From positions 62,001 to 126,000 of the forward strand of contig NZ_KZ559470.1 in NCBI RefSeq assembly GCF_002850745.1: a DNA stretch of 64,000 nt. Direction: 5' to 3'. The notes beneath the pieces were generated by a model. It worked only from the letters and a program-made list of their open reading frames with translations. It did no database searches and was not told where the DNA came from. Of the stretch, positions 1 through 8,042 are shown piece after piece. The translations under genes and the position numbers were made by a program. Origin of the DNA: Nonomuraea indica. Its GTDB lineage: Bacteria > Actinomycetota > Actinomycetes > Streptosporangiales > Streptosporangiaceae. Positions within the stretch are counted from its first letter, which is position 1. Every line of letters begins with the position of its first letter.

Positions 1-336
1 GATGAGGTCGAGGAAGAGCATGCCGCGGCCGGTGTAGCGCTTGGCGATGGAGACGACGAGCCGCAGGTTGGCCTCCAGCATGCGCTTCTTGGCGCGGGCG
101 CCGTCGTCGGCGATCCACTCCAGGTCGGCGCGGAGGTCGGTGGGCAGGTCGGGCTCGGTCTCGAGCCGCTCCTGGGCGAACAGGCCGGCCTCGATCCGCT
201 TGGCGAGGTCGATCTCCTGCTCGGCGGACAGCAGCGGGACCCGTCCGATCGCCTTCAGGTAGGTCTTGACCGAGTCGGCGCCCACCGCGGAGTCGGCGGA
301 GTCGTCCAGATCGAGAACCTCTGCTGCTTGGGACAA
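1..336 (-). CDS. RNA polymerase sigma factor, sigma-70 primary-like (5' part, cut by window edge)
   Basis: Only the first 112 codons are present; the gene runs off the left edge. A TTG start at 336-334 follows GAGGAGA at good spacing and gives [12 protein letters not shown]. After it comes the sigma region 1.2 signature ([20 protein letters not shown], then [11 protein letters not shown]) and the start of region 2 ([17 protein letters not shown]). These motifs are diagnostic for primary or group 2 sigma factors, which direct core RNA polymerase to -35/-10 promoters. The N-terminal part is only about 20 residues, much shorter than in HrdB, so a HrdA/HrdD/SigB-like group 2 sigma is more likely than the housekeeping factor. 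The gene is divergent from the TetR gene at 461. Family is certain; paralogue identity is not. Confidence 0.93.
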   Translation of the reverse strand, partial: MSQAAEVLDLDDSADSAVGADSVKTYLKAIGRVPLLSAEQEIDLAKRIEAGLFAQERLETEPDLPTDLRADLEWIADDGARAKKRMLEANLRLVVSIAKRYTGRGMLFLDLI

Positions 337-372
337 GACACTCTCCTCGCTCGGGATCCTGTGGAGCTAAAA

Positions 373-437
373 TTAGGCCCAGCACAACTTTAGGTCCGCG
401 CTCAAACAGAGTCAACCTAAAATGAGGTCGAACCTAA
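373..437. promoter_or_regulatory. Repeated TTAGG/CCTAA half-sites between sigma factor and TetR genes
   Basis: The divergent intergenic region is AT-rich for this genome. It holds TTAGG (373-377), TTTAGGT (389-395), ACCTAAA (415-421) and ACCTAA (432-437). The second and third form an inverted pair; the third and fourth form a direct repeat. Such clustered half-sites suit an operator for the adjacent TetR protein, controlling itself and possibly the sigma gene. This is inference from position and symmetry. Confidence 0.55.
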
Positions 438-460
438 GAATTTATGAGAGGCTGGCGGCT

Positions 461-1087
461 ATGAGCATCGACACCTTGGGCTTGAGAGAACAGAAGAAGC
501 GAGAGACCCGGCAGGCCATCTCCGACCACGCTACCCAACTCTTCCTCCAGCGCGGTTTCGACAGGACGACGATCGCGGACATCGCGGCGGCCGCCAGGGT
601 GGCCAAGATGACCGTGACCAATTACTTCCCCCGGAAGGAGGACCTGGCACTCGACCACCACGAGGAGTTCGTGGCGAGCCTCGCGGCGACCGTGGCCGAG
701 CGGGCTGCCGGGGAGTCGGCGCTGGCGGCGCTGCGGCGGGCGTTCATGGACGCGGCACGACGGCACGACCCGATGGTCGGGTTCACCGGCGCCGAGTTCG
801 CGCGCATGGTGGCCGACAGCCCGACCCTGGTGGCGCGCCTGCGCGATCTGCACGACCAGCGGGAGGACGCCCTGGCCGAGCGGCTCGCCGAGGAGACGGG
901 TGACGAGCTGACAGCCAGGGCCGTGGCGGCGCAGCTGGGGGCGGCCCACCGGCTGCTGTTCCGGGAGCTCCAGCGGCGCACGCTGGACGGGCAGGACGCC
1001 GACGAACTCGCCGCGGCGCTGTCGGAGGCGGCGACGCGGGTGTTCGACCTGCTGGAGCCGGCCATCGGCGACTACGCCGTCCGCTGA
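461..1087 (+). CDS. TetR/AcrR family transcriptional regulator
   Basis: This 208-residue protein has the TetR-type helix-turn-helix at about residues 10-60: REQKKRETRQAISDHATQLF, then RGFDRTTIADIAAAARVAKM and TVTNYFPRKEDL. The C-terminal half is an alpha-helical ligand/dimerisation domain ending EPAIGDYAVR. The ATG at 461 is preferred over an upstream in-frame ATG at 422 because homologues begin shortly before the HTH and 422 lies among the operator-like repeats. It is divergent from the sigma gene, with no clear partner operon downstream. The ligand cannot be predicted. Confidence 0.93.
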   Translation: MSIDTLGLREQKKRETRQAISDHATQLFLQRGFDRTTIADIAAAARVAKMTVTNYFPRKEDLALDHHEEFVASLAATVAERAAGESALAALRRAFMDAARRHDPMVGFTGAEFARMVADSPTLVARLRDLHDQREDALAERLAEETGDELTARAVAAQLGAAHRLLFRELQRRTLDGQDADELAAALSEAATRVFDLLEPAIGDYAVR

Positions 1088-1136
1088 GCCGAGCGGCGGC
1101 GAGCCGGGGCCGGCAGGCGCGGCGAGGCCGGGACCG

Positions 1137-2210
1137 TCAGGCCGCGGGCGGGCGCCAGGTGACCCGCCCGCCGGCGGCCCCCGCGAAGGCCAGCAGCCGG
1201 GACCCCTCCTCGGCCAGCTCCGCCATGACGGTGTCGGGCAGAGCGACGAACGGCTTCAGGACGAGAACGTCGTCCTTGAGGTCCCATCTGCCCGCGACGA
1301 CACCGTCCACCAGGAACGTCGGGTGCACGATGGCGCCGACGCACACGGCCTTGCGCTGCTCGGCGGTCATCATCCGGCTCCGGTCGGCGTAGGCGACCAT
1401 CAGGTTGTCGAAGTACGGCAGGAACCGCACCGGAGCGGGCACGTCCTCGGGCGCGAGCGGCGCGTCCGGCAGGTCGTACAGCACCCGCCCCTCCATATCC
1501 TGATATTTCCGTAAAGGCATGGCCTCGATCACCGGCCGCAACCGCGTCAGCCCGGACCATGCCTGCACGTCCATCACCGACGCCGGCCCGAACGCCGCCA
1601 GGTAGCGGGAGACGATCCGCGCGGCGCTCGGCGCGGCCTCGAGCGGTCTGCCGAGCCACTCCTCGGCCAGGGTGAACGGTGTCGCGCCACCTCTGTTCCA
1701 GGTGCCGCTGGGCGGCGGGTGCACCACGGCCACGAGAGCCTGCGCCGACCAGCCGAGCGCCATCGGATCGACCTCGGGCCAGCGGCGGGCGAGCAGGTCG
1801 CGCAGCTCGGGGCGGCTCAGCGTGCGTCCGGTCAGGTGCTCTCGTGTGAGGGCGACCAGCTCCTCCAGGTCCACGCCCGCGGTGACCCTGCCCCATGCCG
1901 CCTGCCGGGCGCGCGTCAGGGGCGCCTGCATGAGGGGCCGCAACCAGGCGTAGTCGTCGGCCAGCGCCAGGTGCTGCGTGCCGCGCAGCAGGGACCCGCG
2001 CACCACGCGCCGGTCGTACAGGAGCGAGGTGAGATCGTCGTGGGTGAAGGCGGTCAGGCGTGACCACAGCCCGAAGTACGGCGGGTTGACGTCCTGGCCC
2101 TGCACGGCGACCAGCCGCTCGATCGCCTGGACCGGCGACAGGGCGGAGCGCTCCAGCAGGAGCTGCCGCTGCAGGGCGGTGCGGTTGAGCACGCGGGAGG
2201 TCAGCTTCAT
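1137..2210 (-). CDS. Winged-helix DNA-binding domain protein (HTH_42 / DUF1006, AlkX/AlkZ-like superfamily)
   Basis: This 357-residue protein starts MKLTSRVLNRTALQRQLLLE and continues RLVAVQGQDVNPPYFGLWSR, the N-terminal signature of the actinobacterial winged-helix family whose members include the AlkZ/AlkX-type DNA glycosylases. The central LRGTQHLALADDYAWLRPLM and the C-terminal DVPAPVRFLPYFDNLMVAY, VDGVVAGRWDLK and GGRVTWRP stretches are typical of the family. Individual members act on damaged or antibiotic-alkylated DNA, but most are uncharacterised, so I infer only possible DNA binding. It stands alone; the start region has no strong Shine-Dalgarno. Confidence 0.85.
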   Translation of the reverse strand: MKLTSRVLNRTALQRQLLLERSALSPVQAIERLVAVQGQDVNPPYFGLWSRLTAFTHDDLTSLLYDRRVVRGSLLRGTQHLALADDYAWLRPLMQAPLTRARQAAWGRVTAGVDLEELVALTREHLTGRTLSRPELRDLLARRWPEVDPMALGWSAQALVAVVHPPPSGTWNRGGATPFTLAEEWLGRPLEAAPSAARIVSRYLAAFGPASVMDVQAWSGLTRLRPVIEAMPLRKYQDMEGRVLYDLPDAPLAPEDVPAPVRFLPYFDNLMVAYADRSRMMTAEQRKAVCVGAIVHPTFLVDGVVAGRWDLKDDVLVLKPFVALPDTVMAELAEEGSRLLAFAGAAGGRVTWRPPAA

Positions 2211-2330
2211 GAGCGAGACGCTACGTCCCTATGCGGAAGACTTCTTCCCGCGATCGTCGTCGTGGGTCTCGCGGAATGCGGCCGGCTCATGGGATGCGCC
2301 CGGCCCGGCGGTACGTGTCCGCGGAGCCGC

Positions 2331-2807
2331 TCAGAGCGTCTCGTCCGCGCCCGAGGCGGGGAAGGCGTCCGCCGGGCGGATCTCGCTGAACAGCCTCAGC
2401 GTCACCGGCCGCGGCACGAGCAGGCCGGGCAGGCGCAGGCCGCCCGAGAAGAACACCGTCTCCAGGACGATCTTCACGTAGGGGCGCTCCCCGGGGATCT
2501 CGGCGCACACGACCGAGACGGGTGCGCACACCTCGTGCCGGCCGAGTCGCAGCCACGCGCGCGCGTCGCGGTCGAGTTCGGCCGACTCCCAGTGCAGCAC
2601 CGGCTGCTCGGCGCGGTGCGACGGCAGCGGGAGCCGCAGGGCGAAGCCCGCCAGCGCGGCGTCGGGCCGCAGGTAGAACGCGCCGTCGAGGCGTGGCGGC
2701 GCGTACAGCAGGCGCGGGCCTTTCCGCCTGCTCGTCGTCAGCCTCGCCTCGGTCGCCTCCAGGACGATCCGCCAGGAGCCGGGGCCGATGTGTGAGGACG
2801 TCGCCAT
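2331..2807 (-). CDS. Hypothetical 158-residue protein
   Basis: A short protein beginning MATSSHIGPGSWRIVLEATE, with a convincing GAGGTG Shine-Dalgarno 4-5 nt before the ATG at 2807. It is predicted soluble: no signal peptide or membrane segment, and the alternating hydrophobic/charged pattern (GAFYLRPDAALAGFALRLPL, RPYVKIVLETVFFSGGLRLP) suggests beta-rich structure. I do not recognise the family; a distant YceI-like beta-barrel is possible but unsupported. It is divergent from qcrB, sharing the 148-nt intergenic region with the long palindrome. Confidence 0.7.
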   Translation of the reverse strand: MATSSHIGPGSWRIVLEATEARLTTSRRKGPRLLYAPPRLDGAFYLRPDAALAGFALRLPLPSHRAEQPVLHWESAELDRDARAWLRLGRHEVCAPVSVVCAEIPGERPYVKIVLETVFFSGGLRLPGLLVPRPVTLRLFSEIRPADAFPASGADETL

Positions 2808-2870
2808 GGGTCACCTCGCCGTGGTCCGAACGTGTGCCAGTCGCTCCTAAGACGCGAGGCGCCGCGCGAT

Positions 2871-2903
2871 TGTGACATCCCGGCCGCGGTGAAGGATGTC
2901 ACA
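2871..2903. promoter_or_regulatory. 33-bp palindrome upstream of qcrB
   Basis: Perfect 10-bp arms TGTGACATCC (2871-2880) and GGATGTCACA (2894-2903) are separated by 13 nt. It lies between the divergent hypothetical gene and qcrB, 51 bp before the qcrB start. The TGTGA...TCACA ends recall CRP/FNR-family operators, but the spacing is wider than the canonical 6 nt. I infer a redox or cAMP-type regulator site. Confidence 0.6.
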
Positions 2904-2954
2904 TTTCCCCGCCCTCGAACGTCTTGGTCATACGCGGACAGAGAGGGAGTAGCC

Positions 2955-4562
2955 ATGCACACCGGACCGAGGGCGGTCCCCGGCACCATCGCCCGGACAT
3001 CGTCGTTCCTGGACGACCGGCTGGGAGCGGGCCGGTTCCTGAACCGCAACCTGCGCAAGATCTTTCCCGATCACTGGTCCTTCCTGCTGGGCGAGATCGC
3101 GCTCTACTCGTTCGTCATCCTGCTGCTCACCGGCACGTTCCTGACGTTGTGGTTCAAGCCGAGCATGGGCCACGTGGTCTACGACGGCGCCTACGCGCCG
3201 CTGCGGGGCGTGGGGATGTCGCAGGCGTACGCCTCCACGCTGGAGATCAGCTTCGAGGTGCGCGGCGGGCTGCTCGTCAGGCAGATCCACCACTGGTCGG
3301 CGCTGCTGTTCATCGGCGGCATCATGGTCCACGCGCTGCGCGTGTTCTTCACCGGCGCCTACCGCAAACCGCGCGAGCTCACCTGGGTCATCGGCGTCAC
3401 GATGTTCGCGCTGGCCCTGCTGGCGGGACTCACGGGCTACTCGCTGCCGGACGACCTGCTCTCGGGGGCCGGCCTGCGCGTCACCGAGGGCGTGCTCATC
3501 TCGCTGCCCCTGGTCGGCACGTACGTGACCTTCTTCCTGTTCGGCGGGGAGTATCCGGGCGACGACGTCGTCTCCCGGTTCTACGCCCTGCACGTCCTGC
3601 TCATCCCGGGAGCGCTGCTGGTGCTGATGTCGGCGCACCTGGTGCTGATGTGGGTGCAGAAACACACCCAGATGCCGGGCAAGGCCCGCACCCGGACGAA
3701 CGTGGTGGGCGCTCCGCTGTATCCGTCGTTCATGGCCAAGACCACGGCCTTCTTCCTGTTCACCCTGGCCGCCGTGGCCGGGCTGGGCACCTTCGCCCAG
3801 ATCAACCCCGTGTGGCTGTACGGCCCCTACACCCCGGCCGACATCTCGGCCGGCTCCCAGCCCGACTTCTACCTCGGTTTCCTGGAGGGCGCGCTCCGTC
3901 TGATGCCCGCCTGGGAGGTCAACCTCCTCGGCGGCGCCCACGCGGGCACGGTGCCGCTGAGCGTGGTCGTCCCGGCGCTGGTGCCGCTGGGCGTCATCCT
4001 CACCGGGATGCTGCTCTACCCGTTCGTCGAACGGTGGATCACCGGTGACGCGCGTGAGCACCACGTCCTGCAGCGTCCCCGCGACAACCCGCACCGCACC
4101 TCGATCGGCATGACCGCCGTCGTCTTCTTCGGCGTGCTGTGGCTCCTCGGGGCCAACGACGAGCTGGCTTCCACCTTCCACATCAGCCTGAACGCCACCA
4201 CCTACGCCGGTCGCGTCCTGGTGGTCGTCGCGCCCGTGCTCGCCTACGTCGTCACCTACCGGATCTGCCTCGGCCTGCAACGCTCCGACGCCGAACTGAT
4301 CGGACACGGGGTGCCCTCCGGTGTGATCAAGCGCCTGCCCAGCGGCGCGTTCACCGAGGCGCACGCGCCGCTGGCCGAGGACATCGAGGCGCATCTGCGC
4401 GGCGGGGAACCCGTGCCGGTGCTCTCCGCCCGGCACGGCTCCGGCATCCCGCCCGCGCTCACGCGCGGCCCTCTCGGCAGGCTGCGGGCCCGGATGTCCG
4501 CGGCGTACGGCGGGCAGAAGATCGCGCCGGACGAGGAGCGCGATCGGTCCCTGACGCGCTGA
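2955..4562 (+). CDS. qcrB: Cytochrome b subunit of the bc complex (QcrB), stand-alone paralogue
   Basis: This 535-residue membrane protein is the di-haem cytochrome b of the menaquinol:cytochrome c reductase, which moves electrons from quinol to the Rieske protein and the second haem. Several membrane helices are visible. Haem-ligand histidines sit in QIHHWSALLFIGGIMVHALR (about residues 110-130) and in FYALHVLLIPGALLVLMSAH. The quinol-site ef-loop appears as PDFYLGFLEGALRLMPAWE. A long polar C-terminal tail is typical of actinobacterial QcrB. The ATG at 2955 follows GAGGGAG. No qcrA, qcrC or cta genes are adjacent, so this is a lone copy outside the usual ctaE-qcrCAB operon, probably a second paralogue used under conditions sensed at the upstream palindrome. 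Confidence 0.93.
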   Translation: MHTGPRAVPGTIARTSSFLDDRLGAGRFLNRNLRKIFPDHWSFLLGEIALYSFVILLLTGTFLTLWFKPSMGHVVYDGAYAPLRGVGMSQAYASTLEISFEVRGGLLVRQIHHWSALLFIGGIMVHALRVFFTGAYRKPRELTWVIGVTMFALALLAGLTGYSLPDDLLSGAGLRVTEGVLISLPLVGTYVTFFLFGGEYPGDDVVSRFYALHVLLIPGALLVLMSAHLVLMWVQKHTQMPGKARTRTNVVGAPLYPSFMAKTTAFFLFTLAAVAGLGTFAQINPVWLYGPYTPADISAGSQPDFYLGFLEGALRLMPAWEVNLLGGAHAGTVPLSVVVPALVPLGVILTGMLLYPFVERWITGDAREHHVLQRPRDNPHRTSIGMTAVVFFGVLWLLGANDELASTFHISLNATTYAGRVLVVVAPVLAYVVTYRICLGLQRSDAELIGHGVPSGVIKRLPSGAFTEAHAPLAEDIEAHLRGGEPVPVLSARHGSGIPPALTRGPLGRLRARMSAAYGGQKIAPDEERDRSLTR

Positions 4563-4618
4563 ACGCCACGCGGCCGCGCCCCGCCCGGAGCTCCGGCGCG
4601 TCAGGAGGGCCCGGCGCG

Positions 4619-4815
4619 TCAGACGGTCAGGGGGCGGGAGCCGCGACGGGGGATGCGGACCGGAGCGGTGGAGCGGCGGAGGACCAGCTCGGAGCCGGTG
4701 CAGCAACGCGCCCCGGGGAGCGGGCAGACCACGGATCTCGTCGAGCAGCCGGCCACCGCGGCCGGCGCCATGTCGCGCACCGGCTGCCTGATGGTCGTCA
4801 GCGGTGCAGGCACGC
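4619..4815 (-). pseudogene. Remnant of a LacI-family regulator (C-terminal fragment)
   Basis: The minus strand of this 475-nt gap encodes PLTTIRQPVRDMAPAAVAG and later GSELVLRRSTAPVRIP. This is the characteristic C-terminal end of LacI/GalR repressors (usually PLTTVRQPV..M ... LVVRRSTAPP). The middle is scrambled (CSTRSVVCPLPGARCC), and there is no upstream effector or HTH domain before the permease gene. I read it as the decayed end of a regulator that once controlled the neighbouring permease/hydantoinase genes. The rest of 4563-5038 holds only a promoter. Confidence 0.65.
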
Positions 4816-4967
4816 CGGCCGCGGGCGTCGGCTTCAGGGCGCCTCGCGCCCTGCAATCCCTTGCAGGTGCTCTCTGGTGCCGGGTCATCCACGGGAAGCC
4901 CTCACGGGCCGGCCGGACCGCGCCCCTGGACCCGCCTGCTCGGGGAACTCCGGGTGCGCCGTGCCTC

Positions 4968-4996
4968 TTCACGTCAGGGTGATCGTTCTCTACCGT
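4968..4996 (+). promoter_or_regulatory. Putative promoter of the permease operon
   Basis: TTCACG (4968-4973) and TACCGT (4991-4996) are 17 bp apart, a good fit to an actinobacterial sigma-70 promoter, 42 bp before the permease start. Confidence 0.5.
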
Positions 4997-5038
4997 CGCA
5001 GCTGTCAACCGCACATCACTCCCCCGAAGGGAAGCACG

Positions 5039-6373
5039 ATGGCGCAACCCCCCACCGGCGTCGCCGCCTCAGGCACGGACACCGGCCTCGCCCGGGACGA
5101 CCACGCCCTGGAGCGCGTCCCGCCCGCCGCCCGCTACGGCTGGACCACCATCGCCGTGCAACGCTTCGGCCTGCTGTCGGCCCTGTCGCAGTTCCTGCTC
5201 GGCGCCACGCTCGGCATGGGCATGGGCTTCTGGCAGGCAGTGCTGGCCGTGACCCTCGGCGCGGCCATCCTGGAGCTCGTCGCCATCGCCCTCGGCATCG
5301 CCGGCATGCGGGAGGGCCTGTCCACCAGCCTGCTCGCCCGCTGGGCCGGTTTCGGACGGTACGGCTCCGGTCTGGTCGGCCTGGTCATCGCCGTCTGCCT
5401 GCTCGGCTGGTTCGGCGTCCAGTCGGCCGTGCTGGCCCAGGGCGTCTCCGCCCTGCTGGGCGGTTCACCGGCCTGGATCTGGGCGATCGTCGGCGGCCTG
5501 GCGATCACCGCGATCGTCGTGCACGGCTTCGCCGGCATGGCGTGGACCGCGTGGATCACCGTCCCGGCCTTTCTCGCGCTGGCCGGCTGGGCCATCGCGG
5601 TCGAACTGGCCCAGCGGCCGCTGGGCGAGCTGCTCGCCTCCACGCCGGCCGGGCCGCCGATGAGCCTGGCCCAGGGCGCGACCCTGGTGGCGGGCGGCTT
5701 CATCGTCGGCGCGGTGATCAGCCCGGACATGTGCCGGTTCAACCGCAGCGCGGCCGACGTGGTCAAGCAGACCGTGATCGGCATCAGCCTCGGCGAGTAC
5801 GTGCTCGCGCTGGTCGGCGTGCTGCTGGCGCACGCGCTGCGCACCGGCGACGTGGTCACCATCGTGACCACGACCTCCGGCACCGTCGGCGTGCTCGTCC
5901 TGGTCTCGGCGACGTTCAAGACCAACGACTGGAACCTCTACGCGGCCAGCCTCGGCGTGACCAACGCCCTGCACACCGCCTTCGGCGTCAGGGCGGGCCG
6001 CGCCGCGGTGACCGTCGCCCTGGGCGTGGTGGGCACCGCGCTGGCCGCGCTCGGCATCGCCGACCATCTGGTCGGCTTCCTGGTCCTGCTGGGCGTCGCG
6101 ATCCCGCCGATCGCCGGCATCATGGTCGCCGAGTACTTCGTGGTGCGCACCTGGCGGCCGGAGCTGGACGCCTCCCGCGAACGCGGCGAGCTGCCCGCGC
6201 GGGCGCCGGGCTGGGTGCCCGCCGCTCTGGTGATCTGGGTGGCCGCCGCGCTGATCGGCCATTTCCTCACCTGGGGCATTCCCGCGCTCAACGCGCTGCT
6301 GGCCGCGTTCCTGCTCCACGCGGCGGCGGGCAGGCTGGGCCTGACCGGCTCCGCCCCGCAGCCCCGGCCGTGA
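5039..6373 (+). CDS. NCS1-family cytosine/nucleobase permease (CodB-like)
   Basis: This 444-residue membrane protein of about 12 helices belongs to the nucleobase:cation symporter-1 family, which imports cytosine, purines, hydantoins or related heterocycles with H+ or Na+. Signature features are the N-terminal LERVPPAARYGWTTIAVQRF, the glycine-rich helix FLLGATLGMGMGFWQAVLAV, and VISPDMCRFNRSAADV in the middle. The ATG at 5039 follows GAAGGGAA. It heads a three-gene unit with the hydantoinase-like and DUF917 genes, so its substrate is probably a hydantoin-like or thiohydantoin-like ring compound rather than cytosine itself (inference from context). A decayed LacI regulator lies just upstream. 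Confidence 0.9.
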   Translation: MAQPPTGVAASGTDTGLARDDHALERVPPAARYGWTTIAVQRFGLLSALSQFLLGATLGMGMGFWQAVLAVTLGAAILELVAIALGIAGMREGLSTSLLARWAGFGRYGSGLVGLVIAVCLLGWFGVQSAVLAQGVSALLGGSPAWIWAIVGGLAITAIVVHGFAGMAWTAWITVPAFLALAGWAIAVELAQRPLGELLASTPAGPPMSLAQGATLVAGGFIVGAVISPDMCRFNRSAADVVKQTVIGISLGEYVLALVGVLLAHALRTGDVVTIVTTTSGTVGVLVLVSATFKTNDWNLYAASLGVTNALHTAFGVRAGRAAVTVALGVVGTALAALGIADHLVGFLVLLGVAIPPIAGIMVAEYFVVRTWRPELDASRERGELPARAPGWVPAALVIWVAAALIGHFLTWGIPALNALLAAFLLHAAAGRLGLTGSAPQPRP

Positions 6374-6449
6374 ACCGGCCCCGGGCCGTCATCTGCCGTT
6401 CCGTGCGAATCCGGTATCTCCCCTCCCCCGCAGACAGGAGCACACAGCC

Positions 6450-8042
6450 GTGCGAATAGGGATCGACGTGGGCGGCACCCACACCGATGCCGTCCTGCTC
6501 GACCAGGCCATGACCGTCGTGGCCGAGATCAAGACTGCGACGACGTCCGACGTGACCGGCGGCATCGTCGCGGCACTGCAGCGACTGCTCGACCGCGGCG
6601 GCCTCGACCGCGCGCACGTGGACGCCGTCATGATCGGCACCACCCACTTCACCAACGCCCTGGTCACCCGGCGCCGCCTGGCCCGCACCGGCGTCGTACG
6701 GCTGGCGCTTCCCGCCACGGCGGCGCTGCCGCCGGCCACCGGCTGGCCGGCGGAGCTGCTGGAGGCCGTCCGGCCGAGCGTGCACCTGTGCCACGGGGGC
6801 CACGAGTTCGACGGCCGTCCCATCTCCCCGCTGGACCCCGACGAGCTCAAGCGGGTGGCGGTCGACCTGGCCGCGCACGACATCACCACGGTGGCGATCA
6901 GCTCGGTCTTCTCCCCCGTCACCGCCGAGGCCGAGCTGGCCGCCGCCGACATCCTGCGGGCCGAGCTGCCGCACCTGCGCGTCAGCCTGTCCCACCGGAT
7001 CGGCCGCATCCGCATGCTGGAGCGGGAGAACGCCACCATCGTCAACGCCTGCCTGCTGGACCTCGCCGACGAGATCGTCGACGCCTTCACCGGCGCCCTG
7101 CGCGCCGTCGGGGTCAGCGCGCCGCTGTTCCTGTCGCAGAACGACGGGACCCTCATGGACGCCGAACACACCCGCCGCTACCCCGTGCGCACCTTCGCCT
7201 CCGGCCCGACCAACAGCATGCGCGGCGCGGCCTTCCTGGCCGGCCTCACCAACGCCGCGGTGGTCGACATCGGCGGCACCACCGCCGACGTCGGCGTCCT
7301 GACCGGCGGCTACCCACGACAGGCGAGCACCGACGTGGACATCGCCGGCGTGCGCACCAACTTCCGCATGCCCGACGTCGTCTCCGTCGGCCTGGGCGGA
7401 GGCAGCCGCGTCACCCACCGGCCCGACCTGCGGATCGGGCCGGACTCGGTCGGCTACCGGCTCACCGACGAGGCGCTCGTCTTCGGCGGCCACACCCTCA
7501 CGGCCACCGACCTGGCGGTCGCCGCCGGGCTGGCCGACATCGGCGACCCCTCGCTGGTGCGCCACCTCGACCGCGACCTGGTACGGCGTGGCACGGCCTG
7601 GATGGCCGACCGCGTCGCCGGCCTCGTCGACCGGATGCGGCTGACCGCCGACCCGCTGCCGGTCATCATCGTGGGCGGCGGCAGCGTCCTCATGCCGCCC
7701 GCCCTGCCCGGCATCCCCGAGGTGCGCATTCCCGGCCACCACGGCGTCGCCAACGCCATCGGCGCCGCGATCGGCCAGATCGGCGGCGAGGTGGACCGGC
7801 TGTTCGTCATCGGCTCCCGGCTCAGCCGCGACGACGTCCTCGACCGGGCTCGCGCCGAGGCCGTCGACCTGGCCGTCTCCGCCGGAGCCGTGCCCGAGAC
7901 CGTCGAGATCGCCCACATCGACGAGATCCACGTCGACTACCTGCCCGGCAACGCCGTCCGCGTCGTCGTCCGCGCCGTCGGAGACCTCGACCTCGGCCGC
8001 GCCCGCACCCCGGAGGAGGCCACCCCATGGGCTACGACCTGA
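6450..8042 (+). CDS. Hydantoinase/oxoprolinase family protein (HyuA-like)
   Basis: This 530-residue protein starts at GTG 6450 after AGGAG. The N-terminal RIGIDVGGTHTDAVLLDQ is the actin-fold phosphate-1 motif of the ATP-dependent hydantoinase/5-oxoprolinase family, followed by the IGTTHFTNALVTRRRLARTG region and a second nucleotide motif AAVVDIGGTTADVGVL at about residues 270-285. The IIVGGGSVLMPPALPG stretch completes the fold. Members open hydantoin or oxoproline rings with ATP hydrolysis, usually with a HyuB partner; no hyuB is present here. The next gene (DUF917) overlaps its 3' end by 16 nt, so the two proteins probably act on one substrate imported by the permease. Confidence 0.92.
   Translation: MRIGIDVGGTHTDAVLLDQAMTVVAEIKTATTSDVTGGIVAALQRLLDRGGLDRAHVDAVMIGTTHFTNALVTRRRLARTGVVRLALPATAALPPATGWPAELLEAVRPSVHLCHGGHEFDGRPISPLDPDELKRVAVDLAAHDITTVAISSVFSPVTAEAELAAADILRAELPHLRVSLSHRIGRIRMLERENATIVNACLLDLADEIVDAFTGALRAVGVSAPLFLSQNDGTLMDAEHTRRYPVRTFASGPTNSMRGAAFLAGLTNAAVVDIGGTTADVGVLTGGYPRQASTDVDIAGVRTNFRMPDVVSVGLGGGSRVTHRPDLRIGPDSVGYRLTDEALVFGGHTLTATDLAVAAGLADIGDPSLVRHLDRDLVRRGTAWMADRVAGLVDRMRLTADPLPVIIVGGGSVLMPPALPGIPEVRIPGHHGVANAIGAAIGQIGGEVDRLFVIGSRLSRDDVLDRARAEAVDLAVSAGAVPETVEIAHIDEIHVDYLPGNAVRVVVRAVGDLDLGRARTPEEATPWATT

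Noticed and set aside
2928-4892. 654-codon minus-strand frame opposite qcrB
   Set aside because: It reads as His/Arg/Gln-rich antisense of membrane helices; qcrB motifs on the plus strand are unambiguous. Only its far end overlaps the LacI remnant, in a different frame.
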